Counted from the stretch's first letter, positions 11,340-23,999 are shown. The stretch: 64,000 nucleotides of DNA from Laburnicola sp. R22_1 (GCA_014281115.1 JACONQ010000001.1:62001-126000), one strand, 5' to 3'. The notes: generated by a model not told the origin, from the sequence alone. Numbers and translations are program-made.

Positions 11340-14300
11340 AATGCGATAGAAGCTAATAGAAGGGCGACTTATTTTGTAGAACTGCGGGACTAGACGCGTA
11401 AGAAATAGGAATAATAGAAAATACAACATATTAAAGACATATAATAATGTTATAAAGCTAGTAATATAGCAGCTCTTAATAAGCTTACTAGTACTTTGCG
11501 CGTGGCCACTATAGCCTTATTATCTCTAGTAGCCGCTAAACAGTGTATCTTCCCATAACCACCCCTACTACACGTCTATAACTGCAAGAATTGTCGTGAT
11601 TATAACTAATAAAAGCGGGATTATAATTTTTACTTCTTATAAGCGCCTTCTCGCTTTATTACAAAAGATTATAAGGTTACCTTTAGTAGGCAGTACCTAT
11701 CTAAAGACCTTTAAAGCTAGTTCGAGTTGTATTATAACTAATAATAATAGATAGACTCTAAATAGGCCCCTACCTAGTAGACGTTAATAGAATAAATACT
11801 TTATGCCCTGGGTACTCTATTAAAACGCCGACAGACAGCATTTAAGACGATAAAGAACTATCGCTAGAGGGCAAATTAAACCCTAATAGACTTACTTAAC
11901 TACCTTCTCCCTTTATAGGATGAGGTTAAAGAGCAAAATAAGGATTGTAGAGTGGCTAAGTTTATAACTTCTATAGATAATAAGCTACGTAAGAAAGTTC
12001 TGCATTACCTACCTTCTTAGAGGAAAACTCTTATAGAGGTGGAAGAGATTGCCAATCGCCTTTACTAAGAGAAAGGGCGGTCTACTAAGAGAAAAGGCAA
12101 GTCTAAGGACTTATTAAAGAGGCCTAAGTTAATAACGCCCCCTGCTAAGTTAGCTAGGCTAGCCAAATATAATAGAAAGGAGCGTAAGGACTATAAATAG
12201 TCTACCTTAATATAGAAAGAAAAGGATAAAGATAATCTAAAGGTTACTTACTAAAACTATGGCGAGAGAGGCCACATCTCCTCTAATTGCAAGAAGAAGA
12301 GAAATCCAGACTTACCTTTTCGTCCTAAGGACACATTAGAGTCCGCGGAAAAAGGTAAGAGCTAGCGGGACTAGACTCTATTCTATTGGCCGCAATTGTT
12401 AAGTATAAGAAAAACAAGCAGCTTAAAAAGCTCCATAATATGCTTTACCTAAAGAGGCCAACTGCAATAATAGTGTAGGCTATAGTAGGGAATTTAGGCT
12501 TAGTTAAGGCACTAGTTAATAGTGGCGCTAAACTTAATATAATCTCTACTCGCTTTGTAAAGGAGAGAAATATAATAGTAATATTCTTACTAGACTTTAT
12601 AGCGAAGATAGTAAATAGTGCGAATATTACTATATATAAATCTATAGTTGCCAAAGTGCACCTAGTAGATACTAGAGATTATAGAGAGACTTACTAGATT
12701 CTATTTATAGTAGCAGATCTAAGGAAGTAAAAGATATACTTAGGATTACTATGGATTGTCATATATAATCCAAAACTTAACTTTCGCACAGGTCGATTAT
12801 TATTCTAAGGAAAGTTAGGATAGAATGCGCCTAACTATGCCAAAGTGGCCCTTAAAGACGCGGAACAGTTTAGTTTAATAATATTAGACTTAATTGCAAA
12901 ATTATACGCGTGTCACATTAGCCATATAGGCAATAGAATATTCACAATCTTAGTAGAGGCTATAATGCTATAGGTATACTATGAGTTCGCTAATATAGCA
13001 AATAGTAATTAATTAGAGGTGCTTGCGAAACACTCCGCAACCAATCTAAGTATTAATCTTCTCTCCAAGAAACAACCACCCCATTAGCCCCTCTATAACT
13101 TATCTAAGGGCGAGCTAAGTGTCTTATGTAAGTATATCGCAGATTACGTACAAAGAGGCTAGATATAATATTTAAGGTTATTAGCTAGAGCACTAATTCT
13201 ATTTATAAAGAAGAAGGATAGTATATTAAGGCTATACATAGATTATCGCGGTCTTAATAAGATTACTATTAAGAATTATTATACATTACTCTTAATTACT
13301 AAGTCCTTAGAAAGATTAGTAAAAGCGAAGTTCTTTACTAAGCTTAATATCCAAGAGGCATATTATAGGATAAGAATTAAGAAAGGCGATAAATAGAAGA
13401 TAGCTTTTCGTACGAAGTATAGACACTTTAAATACTTAGTAATACTATTTAGTTTAACTAATACTCTAGCACAATTCCAGAAGCATATTAATAAAGTCCT
13501 AGTCGGACTAATTAATATAACGTGTATTATCTATTTAAATAATATACCTATCTTCTCTAATATAGAAGAGAAATATAAATAACACGTAAAAGAAGTCCTT
13601 TAAAGGCTATATAAGGCCAAACTATATATTAAACTTAGTAAGTGTGAGTTTTATTAGGAAGAGACAGAGTACCTAGGTTATATTATTAGCTAAAAGGGAG
13701 TTAGGGTGCACAAAGACTATGTAAAAATAATTACAAAGTGGCCACTCCCTAAGATAGTGCGCGATATTAGGGTATTTATTAGTTTTATAAATTATTACTA
13801 GATGTTTATTAAAGGGTTTTTAAGAGTGGCTCTACCCCTTACTAAACTTACTTAGAAGGAGTCTAGTGCTGCCTGGGGCAGGCAAGCTTAAAGAAGGGAG
13901 AAAAGCTAACTCTTACACCTAGATACGTAGGCAAGAGCAGCTTTTAAAGAGTTAAAGGCCATATTTATAGTAGTGTCCATATTAGTGCACTTTAAGTCTA
14001 ATAGAGAGGCAAGACTTAAGGTAGATGTCTTAGGTAGCGCAATATCTAGTATATTAAGCCAGAATGTGCCCAAATCCAATAGAACTCTATAATAGCGACC
14101 TATTAGTTTCTTTTCACAAAAGCTAGACAGCACACAACTTTAATACAATACACACAATAAGAAATTACTAGCTATTAACAAAAGTGTTAAACATTAGCGA
14201 CACTACCTATTAAGTATTCTATTTATTATTCTTATAAATTATAATAACTTGCGATAGTTTATAGACATAAAGAAATTAAACTACTAGTAGGTTAGAATCT

Positions 14301-16020
14301 ATAAGAGGCTAGCAGAGTACAATTTTATTATTATCTACTAGCCAGGAAAGGAAAACCTAGCAGATAGACTATTAAGACGCTCTAACTATATAAGCGAGGC
14401 GCAACACCTAGTAGAGAAGGGAAACAGGACTAATATAGAGCCTTTAAGAACATTATTAAGTAGGGATACTTTTAACAAACTAACTACCTAATTAATTAGT
14501 GCGATTACAAGATCCTAACAAGCGGCACCCCAGAAATAAAGGCGGCTAAGAAGGCGCAAACCTAGGAGAGCAATTGCGAAAGAGCTAATATCGTTAATAG
14601 AGGTTAGCTCTAAATCTAACTTAGAGATTAAAGATAAAGTTAAGGCTCTAGGAGAACCTTAGTCCTAATAGTTAGGCGAGAAGTCGCTAGAAGAAGACGT
14701 AATAAAGCAGAATAGAACTAAAGTGCTTACAACAAGTGCAAAGAAGGCGAAGGCTCTCTGGATATACTATAATAGCCCTATGGCTAGGCATTTTAGAGCG
14801 AAGAAGATATTAAAAAAGTTAAGAAGGCATTTCTAATAGAAAGGAATGCGACACAAAGTTAAGGACTACTATTAAGACTATTTAAAGTGTAGGATGTCTA
14901 TCGCGCCTTAACACTAACTATATAGTCTTTTAAATCTCTCGCCCGTGCTAAATAGCCCTTAGAAGGACGTTACCTTAGATTTTATTATAGACTTACCCTC
15001 TAGCCAAACACTTAGCCAAGTCTATAATGCTATTTTGGTAATAGTGGACTACCTAATAAAGATGGCTTATTATATACCTGCCAGGGCAGATTAGAACGCA
15101 AAGAACTTAGCAGAAGCCTAAATTCTAAATATTATTAGGTTATATAGCACTCCCAAGAAAATCTTATTAGACAGAGGTCTAATAATAAACTCTCGCTATT
15201 AGGACTCTTTTTATTATTACCTTATCACTATAAGAGTATTATTATTAGCCTATTACTCGCAAACAGACAGGCAAACTAAAAGGCAGAATTAGACGCTTAA
15301 GCAGTATCTTTAGTGTTTTTGCTACCTAGAATAGGATAACTAGGCAAGGTAATTACTAATTACGGAATTTACGTATAATAATAGCGTAAACATAGTAACT
15401 AGAGTAACTCCTTTTTGCGCATACTATAGAGCGGATCCTTATACGCCAAAATAGTCTGGAATGCCGCTTGGCAATAGAGAATTGCCACTAGACACGTTAA
15501 TTATAGCAAGAGTTATCGCACTATAGGCTTAATATAGAATAAAGATCACAGCGGCGAATAAGTACTAGAAGAAGTACGCTAATAAGAAGAGAAAGTACCT
15601 TAGTCTTAAACTAAGAAATTAAGTGTTTATATCCACTAGATATCTAAACTTCGCTTAACCTAAGCGTAAACTTAATTAGAAGTTTATTAGACTAGGCATA
15701 GTTAAGTACCCTGTGGGGAAAAGAGCCTATAGAGTTAACTTCCTAGGATTAAACGCACACCCAGTCTTCTATATATTATTATTAGAGCCATATAAACAAA
15801 GGGGACCTATTAAGTCTTAAGTAGGTTCTATTATAGACACTCTACGCACGTTTAGCAATAACATATACTATGTAGAGAAAGTGCTAGAGAGTAGGCAGTT
15901 ATTAGTTAGAACCTAGGAATACCTTATTAAATAGGAAGGTTACTTAGAAAAAGAAAACTTATAGAAGCCAGGTACTAATCTAAGCGCCAACGCTATTAAA
16001 TAATTCTAGAAAAAGAAGAA
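11340..16020 (+). pseudogene. L2 gag-pol relic with chromodomain
   Basis: Domains in order on the plus strand: gag from about 11340; zinc knuckle near 12255-12295 (GERGHISSNCKKK, the leading Cys codons changed); aspartic protease at about 12505-12530, where the catalytic DSGA reads NSGA; reverse transcriptase at about 13180-13700 (FFTKLNIQEAYYRIRIKKG; the YxDD box reads YLNNI at about 13535-13550); RNase H at about 13970-14250; integrase zinc finger near 14785-14830 and core from about 14970 (VTLDFIIDLP; YSQTDRQTKRQNQTLK); chromodomain at about 15860-16000 (YYVEKVLESRQL, EYLIK, EGYLEKENL). Stops are almost all at former Gln or Trp codons. This is a Gypsy chromovirus, inactivated by RIP in several active-site codons. 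Confidence 0.88.
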
Positions 16021-17685
16021 TATTCCAGGACGCCAGCAAAGAGGCTCTTGTTTAGATCGAACGACTGCAGAAGGGGGATAAAAGAACCTCCTTAGGGAAT
16101 TTTAATAGAGAATTTTAATTCCTTTTTTCTATAGATAAGAGATCGAACTTAGGTTAACTATATAGTTAGAGAATTACTACGGGAAGTACACTTACTACCT
16201 TTACCTATTTTTCTCTATAGAGAGTTTTTTACTATAATTATAGAGGTGTTTAATAGCGCAAAGTGTCGCAAAGGCAATATTAACTTAGAAAGATTATGGT
16301 ATCTCTAGGGGTTAGTTAAAAAGGACTATAAAGGACTCTAAGAGCACATCACACTTTACTTAGAGCTAAAAGAAGAGAATATTCTAAAATCCTAGGTTTA
16401 AGATATTTTAGAGCGTCGCCGCCCGCCAGAAGGCGCTATTTAAGTCCTAACAAACTTCTATATTATAGGGAGCCGTCACTCCTAGCGACACTAAGGCATA
16501 ATAACACCAGAGGTCACCCTTACACACACATATTGGCCTAAGGCCCCTAAAGGGACTAAAAGCACTACTAAGAAGCTAGAAAGGCACTATCCGCGACTAT
16601 GGTCGTAAGTAGAACTCTTACTATCACTCTAAAACTCCTAATAACGCGTTAGTCTATATTTGTTCTACAACCGCGTTAGTATACAATATAATGGGATAAA
16701 AGACAGAATTACAGACCTTATCTTATTTTAGAGTCTTACCCTTATATGTTGCGTAGTTAATAGCCTTCTTATAGCAATATTACTTAGTCTCGCGCTTATA
16801 TTAGTACAAGCGCGCTTCTTAGTAAAGCAATAGGTTAATTAATAGACATTGCTACTATTATAGACACAGAGATTCTATGCGTAGGGCTTAAATAAGCTAA
16901 GAAGTAATTAGTTAACAGAAAGCGCTATAAGGACAACTACACTCACTTAACGTAGTTTACAAGCCTCTTAGTAGCCTCGTAGACGCGTTTCTTATTCTTA
17001 TTAGAATTACCACTATAAAGGAGAGCCTAAGCAGCCATAAGACTATTAAGCTTAGCGTTAAAGTTAATAGGGCACTATATTATCTTAGTTAGCAGCATAA
17101 TGACGCCTAATATAGGCATGCATTACTATAAGGTAGTGTTTATTCCAAATTAAGTAATTACCACACCTAGACAGCTAAACACTATTAATTTAGATTAATA
17201 GGATAAGTTTAGTATCTAGAAAGTGGCATGTGTAAAGTAGATCTCCCTTATAGATAAGTTTAACGTAATAAACGTACAGATTAGCACTAGTAAGTTAGTC
17301 GCGAGCTAACTCTACCCGCTATACAGCAAGCGTCTTCTTAAGAGCTATCTTACTATAGAAAGGGACATTAGAACGCATTAGAATAATAAGAGTAGAATAG
17401 TACATACTAAATTAGCTAGTAGAGGCGCAAGGAGCAAGGGTAGTACAAGGGCAGGCGAAAACTAAAACAACTACGCCAAGTCTCGCTTAACAGCACCTTT
17501 GGCTCCCAAATTAGTTAGGTGCCCTAGAGCACCTTAATGGCATAATGGCGTCTAACACAACAATAATTATTGCTATATAGTTATAAGACTAGCAATTATT
17601 TATTTTTTAAGCGAAGATAATAGGATATCGCACGTTTTAATCTCCTAGGGTAATCCGAGTCAGGTTAATCCTAGAAGGGGGATAC
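16021..17685. other. L2 region between chromodomain and 3' LTR
   Basis: 1.66 kb with no recognised domain. On the minus strand a frame from about 17120 to 16780 reads with few stops (for example NKKRVYEATKRLVNYVK), so an extra antisense frame is possible, but nothing identifies it. A purine-rich tract closes the region before 17686. Confidence 0.4.
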
Positions 17686-17874
17686 TGTAAGGCCTCCTTA
17701 TTGCTTAGATGGCCTAATGGGGACTTATGTCTCCTTTGGGCCTAGCGGAGGTTTAGATAAAAACCTCCTTACTTTGGATAAGAGTAGGTAGCAATTCGTC
17801 TCATTACCACTTACCTTCTAATATTATTCTATTCTGCCTTATTAACTATTAGGCGTCCTAGTAGCGCCCTTACA
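17686..17874 (+). repeat. L2 right (3') LTR
   Basis: Starts TGTAAGGCCTCCTTATTG and ends CGCCCTTACA. Followed directly by the target duplication TTAAC. Confidence 0.9.
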
Positions 17875-17879
17875 TTAAC

Positions 17880-20200
17880 TCTCCCTAGGGAAGAAGAGAG
17901 CTATGCTAAATATAAGAAACACTAGTCTTCTCCTTCTTACTTACTAAAAGAGTTTTCTTCTAGACTAGAAATATATCTTTTAGTAGACCTAGACTTAGAT
18001 AAACTAACGTGTCCGTGCGCGTGATGCGCCACTTCGCGTGATGCGCCGCTTTTTACTAGAAAAATCAAGAAAAACAAGGAAGTTTAAAGCATTATAACTC
18101 TTTAACCACCTTTTCTTTTTAAAACCTCCCTTTATTAAAGTTATTAAGAAAGACCATCTCTATAACTTTAGAATTTTAGTTTTCTAATAATAATTAGTTT
18201 TAAGAAAAAAGTATAAAGTCCTAAAATTCAAGTCCCTAAAATTTAAAAATGATACTTTTTTAGGTATAAAGTATACTATTTAGAACACATTTTATATTAG
18301 AACCTTTTCTTATAAAGAGCTACTTAAGAAGATAGATTATCTTTCCTAATTTATTTTTCTTAAAAAAATAAAAAGATAATCTAACTTTTAGTTAAGAGTT
18401 TTATTAAAAAGAATCTAATATAAAATGTGTTCTAAATAGTATACTTTATACCTAAAAAGTATCATTTTCAAATTTTAGGGACTTGAATTTTAGGACTTTT
18501 ATACTTTTTTCTTAAAACTAATTATTATTAGAAAACTAAAATTCTAAAGTTATAGAGATGGTCTTTCTTAATAACTTTAATAAAGGGAGGTTTTAAAAAG
18601 AAAAGGTGGTTAAAGAGTTATAATGCTTTAAACTTCCTTGTTTTTCTTAATTTTCCTAGTAAAAAGTGGCGCATCACGCGAAGTGGCGCATCACGCGCAC
18701 GAACACGTTATAGTTTTATAGCTTAGAGAAAGATTTTATACTAAAGAAAGTAAAAAAGTGTATTCTTTACTATCGGCGTACTTTTCTCTCCTTTTTAAAC
18801 CTAAAAACTGTTATATAGAAATATAATATTAATAATACTAATTATATCTAGTACTAGAAATAAAGATAGGTTCTAGACTAGAAACCTTTATAAATAATAC
18901 TAGTTACTATAGTCTATAACTCCGCTATATCTAGGCACTTAGGAAGAGAGATTATCTATAAAATAGTTACTAAATTATACTTCTTTCTATCAATATTAGA
19001 TTTTATTTATAAATTTATTAAGAACTATAATAGATATAAAAGAACTAAGCTATAGAGAGATATAAAATAAAGACTACTAAAATCTCTTTCCCTTCTAGAC
19101 TAGATATAAAAGAAAATCTCTATAGACTTTATTACTAAGCTTTCTATAAGTAGAGGAAATATAAACATAATAGTAGTATATAATAGGCTAGTAAAAGAAA
19201 TAGTCTTAGTCTTTCTACTAGACTTAAAAGTAGAAACTATAGTAGAGACGTTTCTTTATTATAATATAGCCTACTATTAGCTTCCTAACGCTATAACCTC
19301 TAATTATAGAGGTTAATTTATAAGCAACTTTTAGAAATATCTATATAAAAGAATAAAGATCTAAAGGAGATTATTCTTCTCTAAGCACCTAGAGACTAAT
19401 AGCACTATAAAACGCATAAATCTTATAATTAAGGTATATCTTTGCACTTTTATATAATAGAACTAGAAGAATTAGGCCTTATACTACTCTATAGTGTAAA
19501 TAGCTATTAATAGATAGAGAGCTACTTTTACTAGAGTAGTACTATTTTTCTCTAGTATAGGTATAATATAAATCTAGTTAAGCTATTAATTATTACTAGT
19601 AGAATTTATAACTAGTAAAGTCTACTAAAGCTTTACTATAAAAGTTCTAAGAAGTTTTTATATTTATTTAAGCTAAAATAGCTAAGTTCTAATAAGAGTA
19701 GAAATAGTAGTTAAACTAGCACTAGAGAGACGCCCTAGTATTAAAGAAAGGAGACAAAGTTTAGCTCTAATATAGGAACTACTTATCTAACTTCTAACCT
19801 AATAAAAGGTTAAACTAAAAAACTATAAAGTTTATAGTTAGGTAAGTAGTAGACTTTTATAAGATAGAGCTAGATACTCTATCTAGAGTCTATCTAGTAT
19901 TCTTAGTAAATTGTCTTTACTTAGCTAAAAAGATTCTCTTTTAGCTAGGTTATAGATAATAGGAAACTAGAGACTATTATTATTAAAAAAGAAGAGGAAT
20001 AGGTTATAAAAGATATTCTAGCTAAGAAACCTACCTAAAGAGAAAGGAGGCTATAGAGATTACTCTATTAAGTTAAGTAGTTAGATAATATTAACCTAAC
20101 TTAGAAACCTACTACAAATCTCTCTACTACAGAGGTATTGGATTACTAGAAAATATATACCTCCTTATTCTAAAGTAATAATAGAGAGTTACTTATAGAC
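17880..20200 (+). pseudogene. L1 pol relic, second part (integrase, chromodomain)
   Basis: Continues the L1 frame beyond L2 and is interrupted again by the fold-back element at 18007-18708. The integrase core lies at about 19105-19450: LSISRGNINIIVVIYNRLVK, AYYQLPNAITSNYRGQFIS, FFSKHLETNSTIKRIN. A chromodomain-like stretch follows at about 19990-20160 (DILAKKPTQRERRLQRLLYQ, then EVLDYQKIY). Integrase followed by chromodomain is the defining order of chromoviral Gypsy elements. RIP stops are throughout. Confidence 0.8.
18007..18708. mobile_element. Large fold-back element (about 700-bp near-perfect palindrome)
   Basis: The two halves, about 18007-18340 and 18375-18708, are inverted copies of each other over roughly 330 bp, with few mismatches. 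Outer ends are ACGTGTCCGTGCGCGTGATG and its complement, each containing a doubled GCGTGATGCGCC motif. TA dinucleotides flank both ends (18005-18006, 18709-18710), as for Tc1/mariner-type targets. It has no coding capacity, so it is a non-autonomous fold-back MITE. The GC-rich ends kept CpG-rich sequence while the inner arms are AT-rich. Confidence 0.85.
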
Positions 20201-20549
20201 TTTTATAAAAACTTTCTAAACTAATAAATATGCTGTAGCTTTTAGTATAGAAGTTATATTTCTAGTAGAGAACTTAGGAAGCCACTACTAAAGGGAGGTT
20301 AGAATAAGCCTAGACCTCTAGCCCTCCTTACTAATTACTTAGGGATTAATAAAAAATAAGACTATAATTTGCTTAGAAGAGTAAGACATACTTAAAAAGT
20401 ACTATAAACTATTTAGAAGCATTAGCCCTAATATAAGTAGATAGAAAAAGAGAAAATTATTTTCTCTATAATAAAATAATATAGATCCTAAATAATAGGA
20501 TGTAGGGTAATTAGAAAGGAGAGACGAGAGGGCTATTTAGAAAAAAATA

Positions 20550-22280
20550 TTATAAAAGAGGGGGATAAATATAGTATAACTAAAGAAACTAAATATTTAA
20601 AGAGCTAGGCTTATAGCTTAGCTATTCTTATAAAGTTATAGACTATATAAAAAAACGTCTCTAGATCTTTATAATAAGGCTAGATATAAAGATAGCAAAA
20701 ATCTAATATTCTAAAACAGTAAATAAAAATACTACTTCTTTCTTATAAACTCGCTTTTGTCTAAATTAGGATTAAGATCGATTTCATTAACCTTCTTATA
20801 AAGAATAGTAATCTAATTAGGGCTAATTACTATAAAACCTAGAACTCTCTTAATATACTCTAGAAGAGTAGTAATTTTATAACTTTCTAATATCTTACTA
20901 GTATAAATAGTCTCTATAATATCTAGGATAAGCTTAACTAGATTATAATAGGAAGGCTCTAGAATAGGTAAGGCGAAAGAGGTAAGCAACTATAGCATAA
21001 TATTAGCTAAGAAAGACAAACTCTAAAACTTAGAACTTATAGTAAGTTTATTAGGAAGAGCTTAGAGAATAGCGTAAGTATTTTATTAAACTATAAAAAT
21101 CTAATATAAAAGCTCTATATTTTGTTTAGAATGTCTAGTATTAGTATTATCTATTTTCTAGGGCTTAACTTAAGCACTTTAGATAGTAGAGCTATACTTA
21201 TAGATAAAAATATTAAGGCGAGCTTACTAAAAATTAAGGAGAGACTTATTAGTATAACTATTACTATAGAGAATATATTTTAGAATAGGGTTAGTAAACA
21301 TAGCCTTAGTAAAGTTCTCTTATAAGCTATTCTAGACCTAAGATATAAATTAGTAAGGAAAACGTTTACTAAAGAATTATTATATCTTACTTAAGTACTT
21401 GCTAAAGTAAATAATAAAAGCCTTATAGTTACGCTTCTTTTTTATAGGTCTCTATGTATAGGGAGTAAGCTGCTTAAGGTAGCGCTAGTAGGACTTCTTA
21501 TAGATATAGACAGCCTTAAAGATAAAGTTCTTAGATATTATATAAATAGCCTTAAGAGTCTTTTAATTGCAGCTTAAGTCCTTAAAGAACTACTTAAAAT
21601 TAGTAAGAAATAATATAGAAGAACTAAAGAACTGACTCTATAATAGTTCTCTATAGTCTTATTGCGTATAAACTTCTTAAGGTTCTTAGCACTATAGAAA
21701 CCTAGAGTAGAAAGTAAAGGCTTACTATTATAAATAAAAGTGCTATAAGTTAAAATATTTATAGAGTAATACTAAGTTATAGTTAAGCTAGACTTTAGAT
21801 GCTTACTTAGAGTTGTAAAAGCTAGTATACAATATTGCTTATTAGTTCTAACTATAATAAAGATTAAAAATAAGGAAGATAGTAAAAACAATATAAAAAT
21901 AAGAGTCGTAATAGGGGTATAGCGCAATATTAATAGAAAGTGTTATAGATATAGTAGTAGAGTAAAGAAGAAAAGTAGAACTAAGGTAGAAATCTTTTTA
22001 TTTACCGTAGCTAGAGTAAATAACACTAGTGCGAATTCTTAACTAAAATAGACGCCTATGCTATAAAAACTAAGAGATATAAATATAATAACCAAATTAC
22101 CTTATAGAATCTAAGAATTATAAATATAAACGCGTTAGATATAATAACTAGATTGCCTTACTAAAGGTAGAAGGATAGAAGCCTAGTGCGTTTTACAGCT
22201 AAGGTATACTTAGAACCTTATAAAGGCTTAGAGCACTATTACTAGTACACACAGTATTAGATTTATTCTTAAGACTTTAG
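20550..22280 (-). pseudogene. Antisense reading-frame relic in L1 between pol and 3' LTR
   Basis: The minus strand, with RIP stops read as Gln, gives one long frame from about 21600 to 20650: ISKNFIFKAVYIYKKSY, KRNYKAFIIYFSKYLSK, RFPYQFIS, PSYYNLVKLILDIIETIYTS, EYIKRVLGFIVISPNQITIL, NEIDLNPNLDKSEFIRKK. It is followed or preceded by less clear frames to about 22250. I do not recognise the family. Its orientation is opposite to gag-pol. It could be an additional antisense gene of L1 or cargo captured by it. Boundaries are approximate. Confidence 0.45.
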
Positions 22281-22344
22281 GCATGTAGAAGAGAAATTAG
22301 TGCTACTACTATAGAGAGTATAAAATATAACGCTAGGACTTTTT

Positions 22345-22369
22345 AGGGGGGGGGAGAGATAGGGGAATA
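22345..22369 (+). other. Polypurine tract of L1
   Basis: A run of ten G followed by AGAGATAGGGGAA lies directly before the right LTR. This is the expected plus-strand primer site for LTR element replication and supports the element orientation. Confidence 0.7.
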
Positions 22370-22545
22370 TATAAGGAGCTAAGCGCCCTTTTATAATTAC
22401 TTAGCCTACTACCTTAGAGTTTTAGATTTATACTCCTACTAAACTAGAAGTATATATAAGTCTATAGCTAGAGCTACTATTAAACCCTATTAAATTTATA
22501 AGTTTACTTAGGCAACTCTAACCTTATAGTCTAAAGCCCCTTATA
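22370..22545 (+). repeat. L1 right (3') LTR
   Basis: Direct repeat of 5604-5779, same 176-bp length. Followed by target duplication TATTT. Confidence 0.9.
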
Positions 22546-22844
22546 TATTTAACTATATTACTATATTAATATTGCTATTAGTAAATATAAAAATAATATC
22601 TAAAAATTCTTTTAAACTTTAGAAATAGCGTAGCACTTAAAATATTATTTTAAAATATTCTTTAAATAGATTTATATTATAAAAGCCTACTATAATAACT
22701 AAATAAAATAGGCTAGAACAAAAATAATTGCTAGAAAGTTAAAAGATCTAATTACTAACTAATAGAGCTTTTATTACTTAATATTACTAAGAATATTTAA
22801 TAATATTTAAGATAGAAGTATATTAAAATTTAATTAAGTTTTAT

Positions 22845-23990
22845 GTGACGTTATATTAACTACCTAGGGGTAGCATAATAGGGGCTTTTATCTTAAATAT
22901 TATAATAAAAAATATAAAGCCCCCTACTTAGTAATTAAAAAGAGCGTAAAAAAGGTAGTAATTATAAAAAAAGCGCGTTTAAACTACTAAGCAAGCTTGG
23001 TAGTCTTAGCGCGTATAGCTTCTACATATAAAGTTTTTATAAAGAGGCTACTTAGAACTTTAGTAGAAAAGAGATAAAAGTTTAGCGTGCCTACACTATA
23101 GTTATCTATTCTTCTTTTACTATTCTAAGTTGCAAACTACTATTCTAATTATTGCAAATAATATAAGTTAATATATCAATAGGTATATACTACTACTATG
23201 CTTATAAGTAGAATAAGAGTAATATATACTAGATACATATTTATTACTCTATTACTATAATAAGGTTATTCTTAATATATTTTCTACTATTATCTCTTTA
23301 CGCCTATACCCTACTATTTATCTAGATATTAATATTGTTTCTAAAGAAGTACTTGCTATTACTAAAAATATACGCTAAAGATTTATACTACTACTATTAA
23401 AGAGACTGTTAAAGTAACTACGCTAGAGTTTTATTCTATCTATTAGATACTTATTTAGTGTAAGAGGTAGATATACTTAACTATCTATAAGATAGTTCTA
23501 GTATACTAGTTAGGTTAGTAGCTTATCTAGTTTGCAAAGAACTATAAGGTTAAATTTCTACTCTGGTAGATATAATTACTTTTTATTAGTAATAGAATTT
23601 AGTAGAGAATGTAAAAGAAGAAGAATAATATCTTTATTAATAAGCTTTAGTGTAGTAAGAGTATTACATAGATTTATAAGATTCTTCTAGTTATTATTAC
23701 TATTAAGTTGGCTTATCTAGCGCATAAGCATACATAAGTAATAATAGTAGTAGTAATAAGCTAGGTGTGCTATATACACTATAAGTAAACTTTATATAGA
23801 TTAGAAGCTTATAAAGTATAAATAGAGTACAAGTAAGTTTAAACTATTATTATATTATTAGGTAGTGTTTAAGATTAGTCTTTAATTAGAATTAGATACT
23901 ATATATAGTAGTATATAATAACCTTCTATCTTAACCTACTTTAACCTTAAACTAAAAAAAGGTAAAAGGTGTTTGGCAAGCCGACCTATA
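22845..23990 (+). mobile_element. R-family element, copy B (1.15 kb)
   Basis: Exact 9-bp duplication AAGTTTTAT at 22836-22844 and 23991-23999. It starts GTGACGTTATATTAAC and ends GTTTGGCAAGCCGACCTATA. This is the best preserved pair of ends in the family and defines the boundaries. It is collinear with copy A over its full length. No terminal inverted repeats. Confidence 0.8.
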
Positions 23991-23999
23991 AAGTTTTAT

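Larger units (their letters stand above)
10917..17874 (+). mobile_element. L2, Gypsy-type chromoviral LTR retrotransposon nested in L1
   Basis: LTRs at 10917-11104 and 17686-17874, target duplication TTAAC exact at 10912-10916 and 17875-17879. The purine tract AGAAGGGGGATAC precedes the right LTR. Length is 6.96 kb. The internal region carries gag with a zinc knuckle, protease, reverse transcriptase, RNase H, integrase and chromodomain relics in plus orientation. It is less AT-rich than L1 (more intact GC codons), as expected for a later insertion. Confidence 0.93.
5604..22545 (+). mobile_element. L1, Gypsy-type chromoviral LTR retrotransposon with three nested insertions
   Basis: Bounded by two 176-bp LTRs (5604-5779 and 22370-22545) and an exact 5-bp target duplication TATTT (5599-5603, 22546-22550). 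The termini are TGTAAG...TTACA, with RIP changes. A purine-rich tract lies just before the right LTR. It contains the 1.1-kb R-family copy (6159-7259), element L2 (10917-17874) and the fold-back element (18007-18708). Removing these and their target duplications leaves about 8.2 kb, a normal size for a fungal Gypsy element. Confidence 0.9.

Noticed and set aside
12445..14133. Small minus-strand frames inside L2
   Set aside because: The plus strand carries clear Gypsy protease, RT and RNase H relics here. The minus frames are shadows created by RIP-biased composition.
5604..22545. R copies A and B as LTRs of one large element
   Set aside because: Both are in the same orientation, but each has its own exact 9-bp duplication, and a better LTR pair with a 5-bp duplication (5604-5779 and 22370-22545) defines L1.
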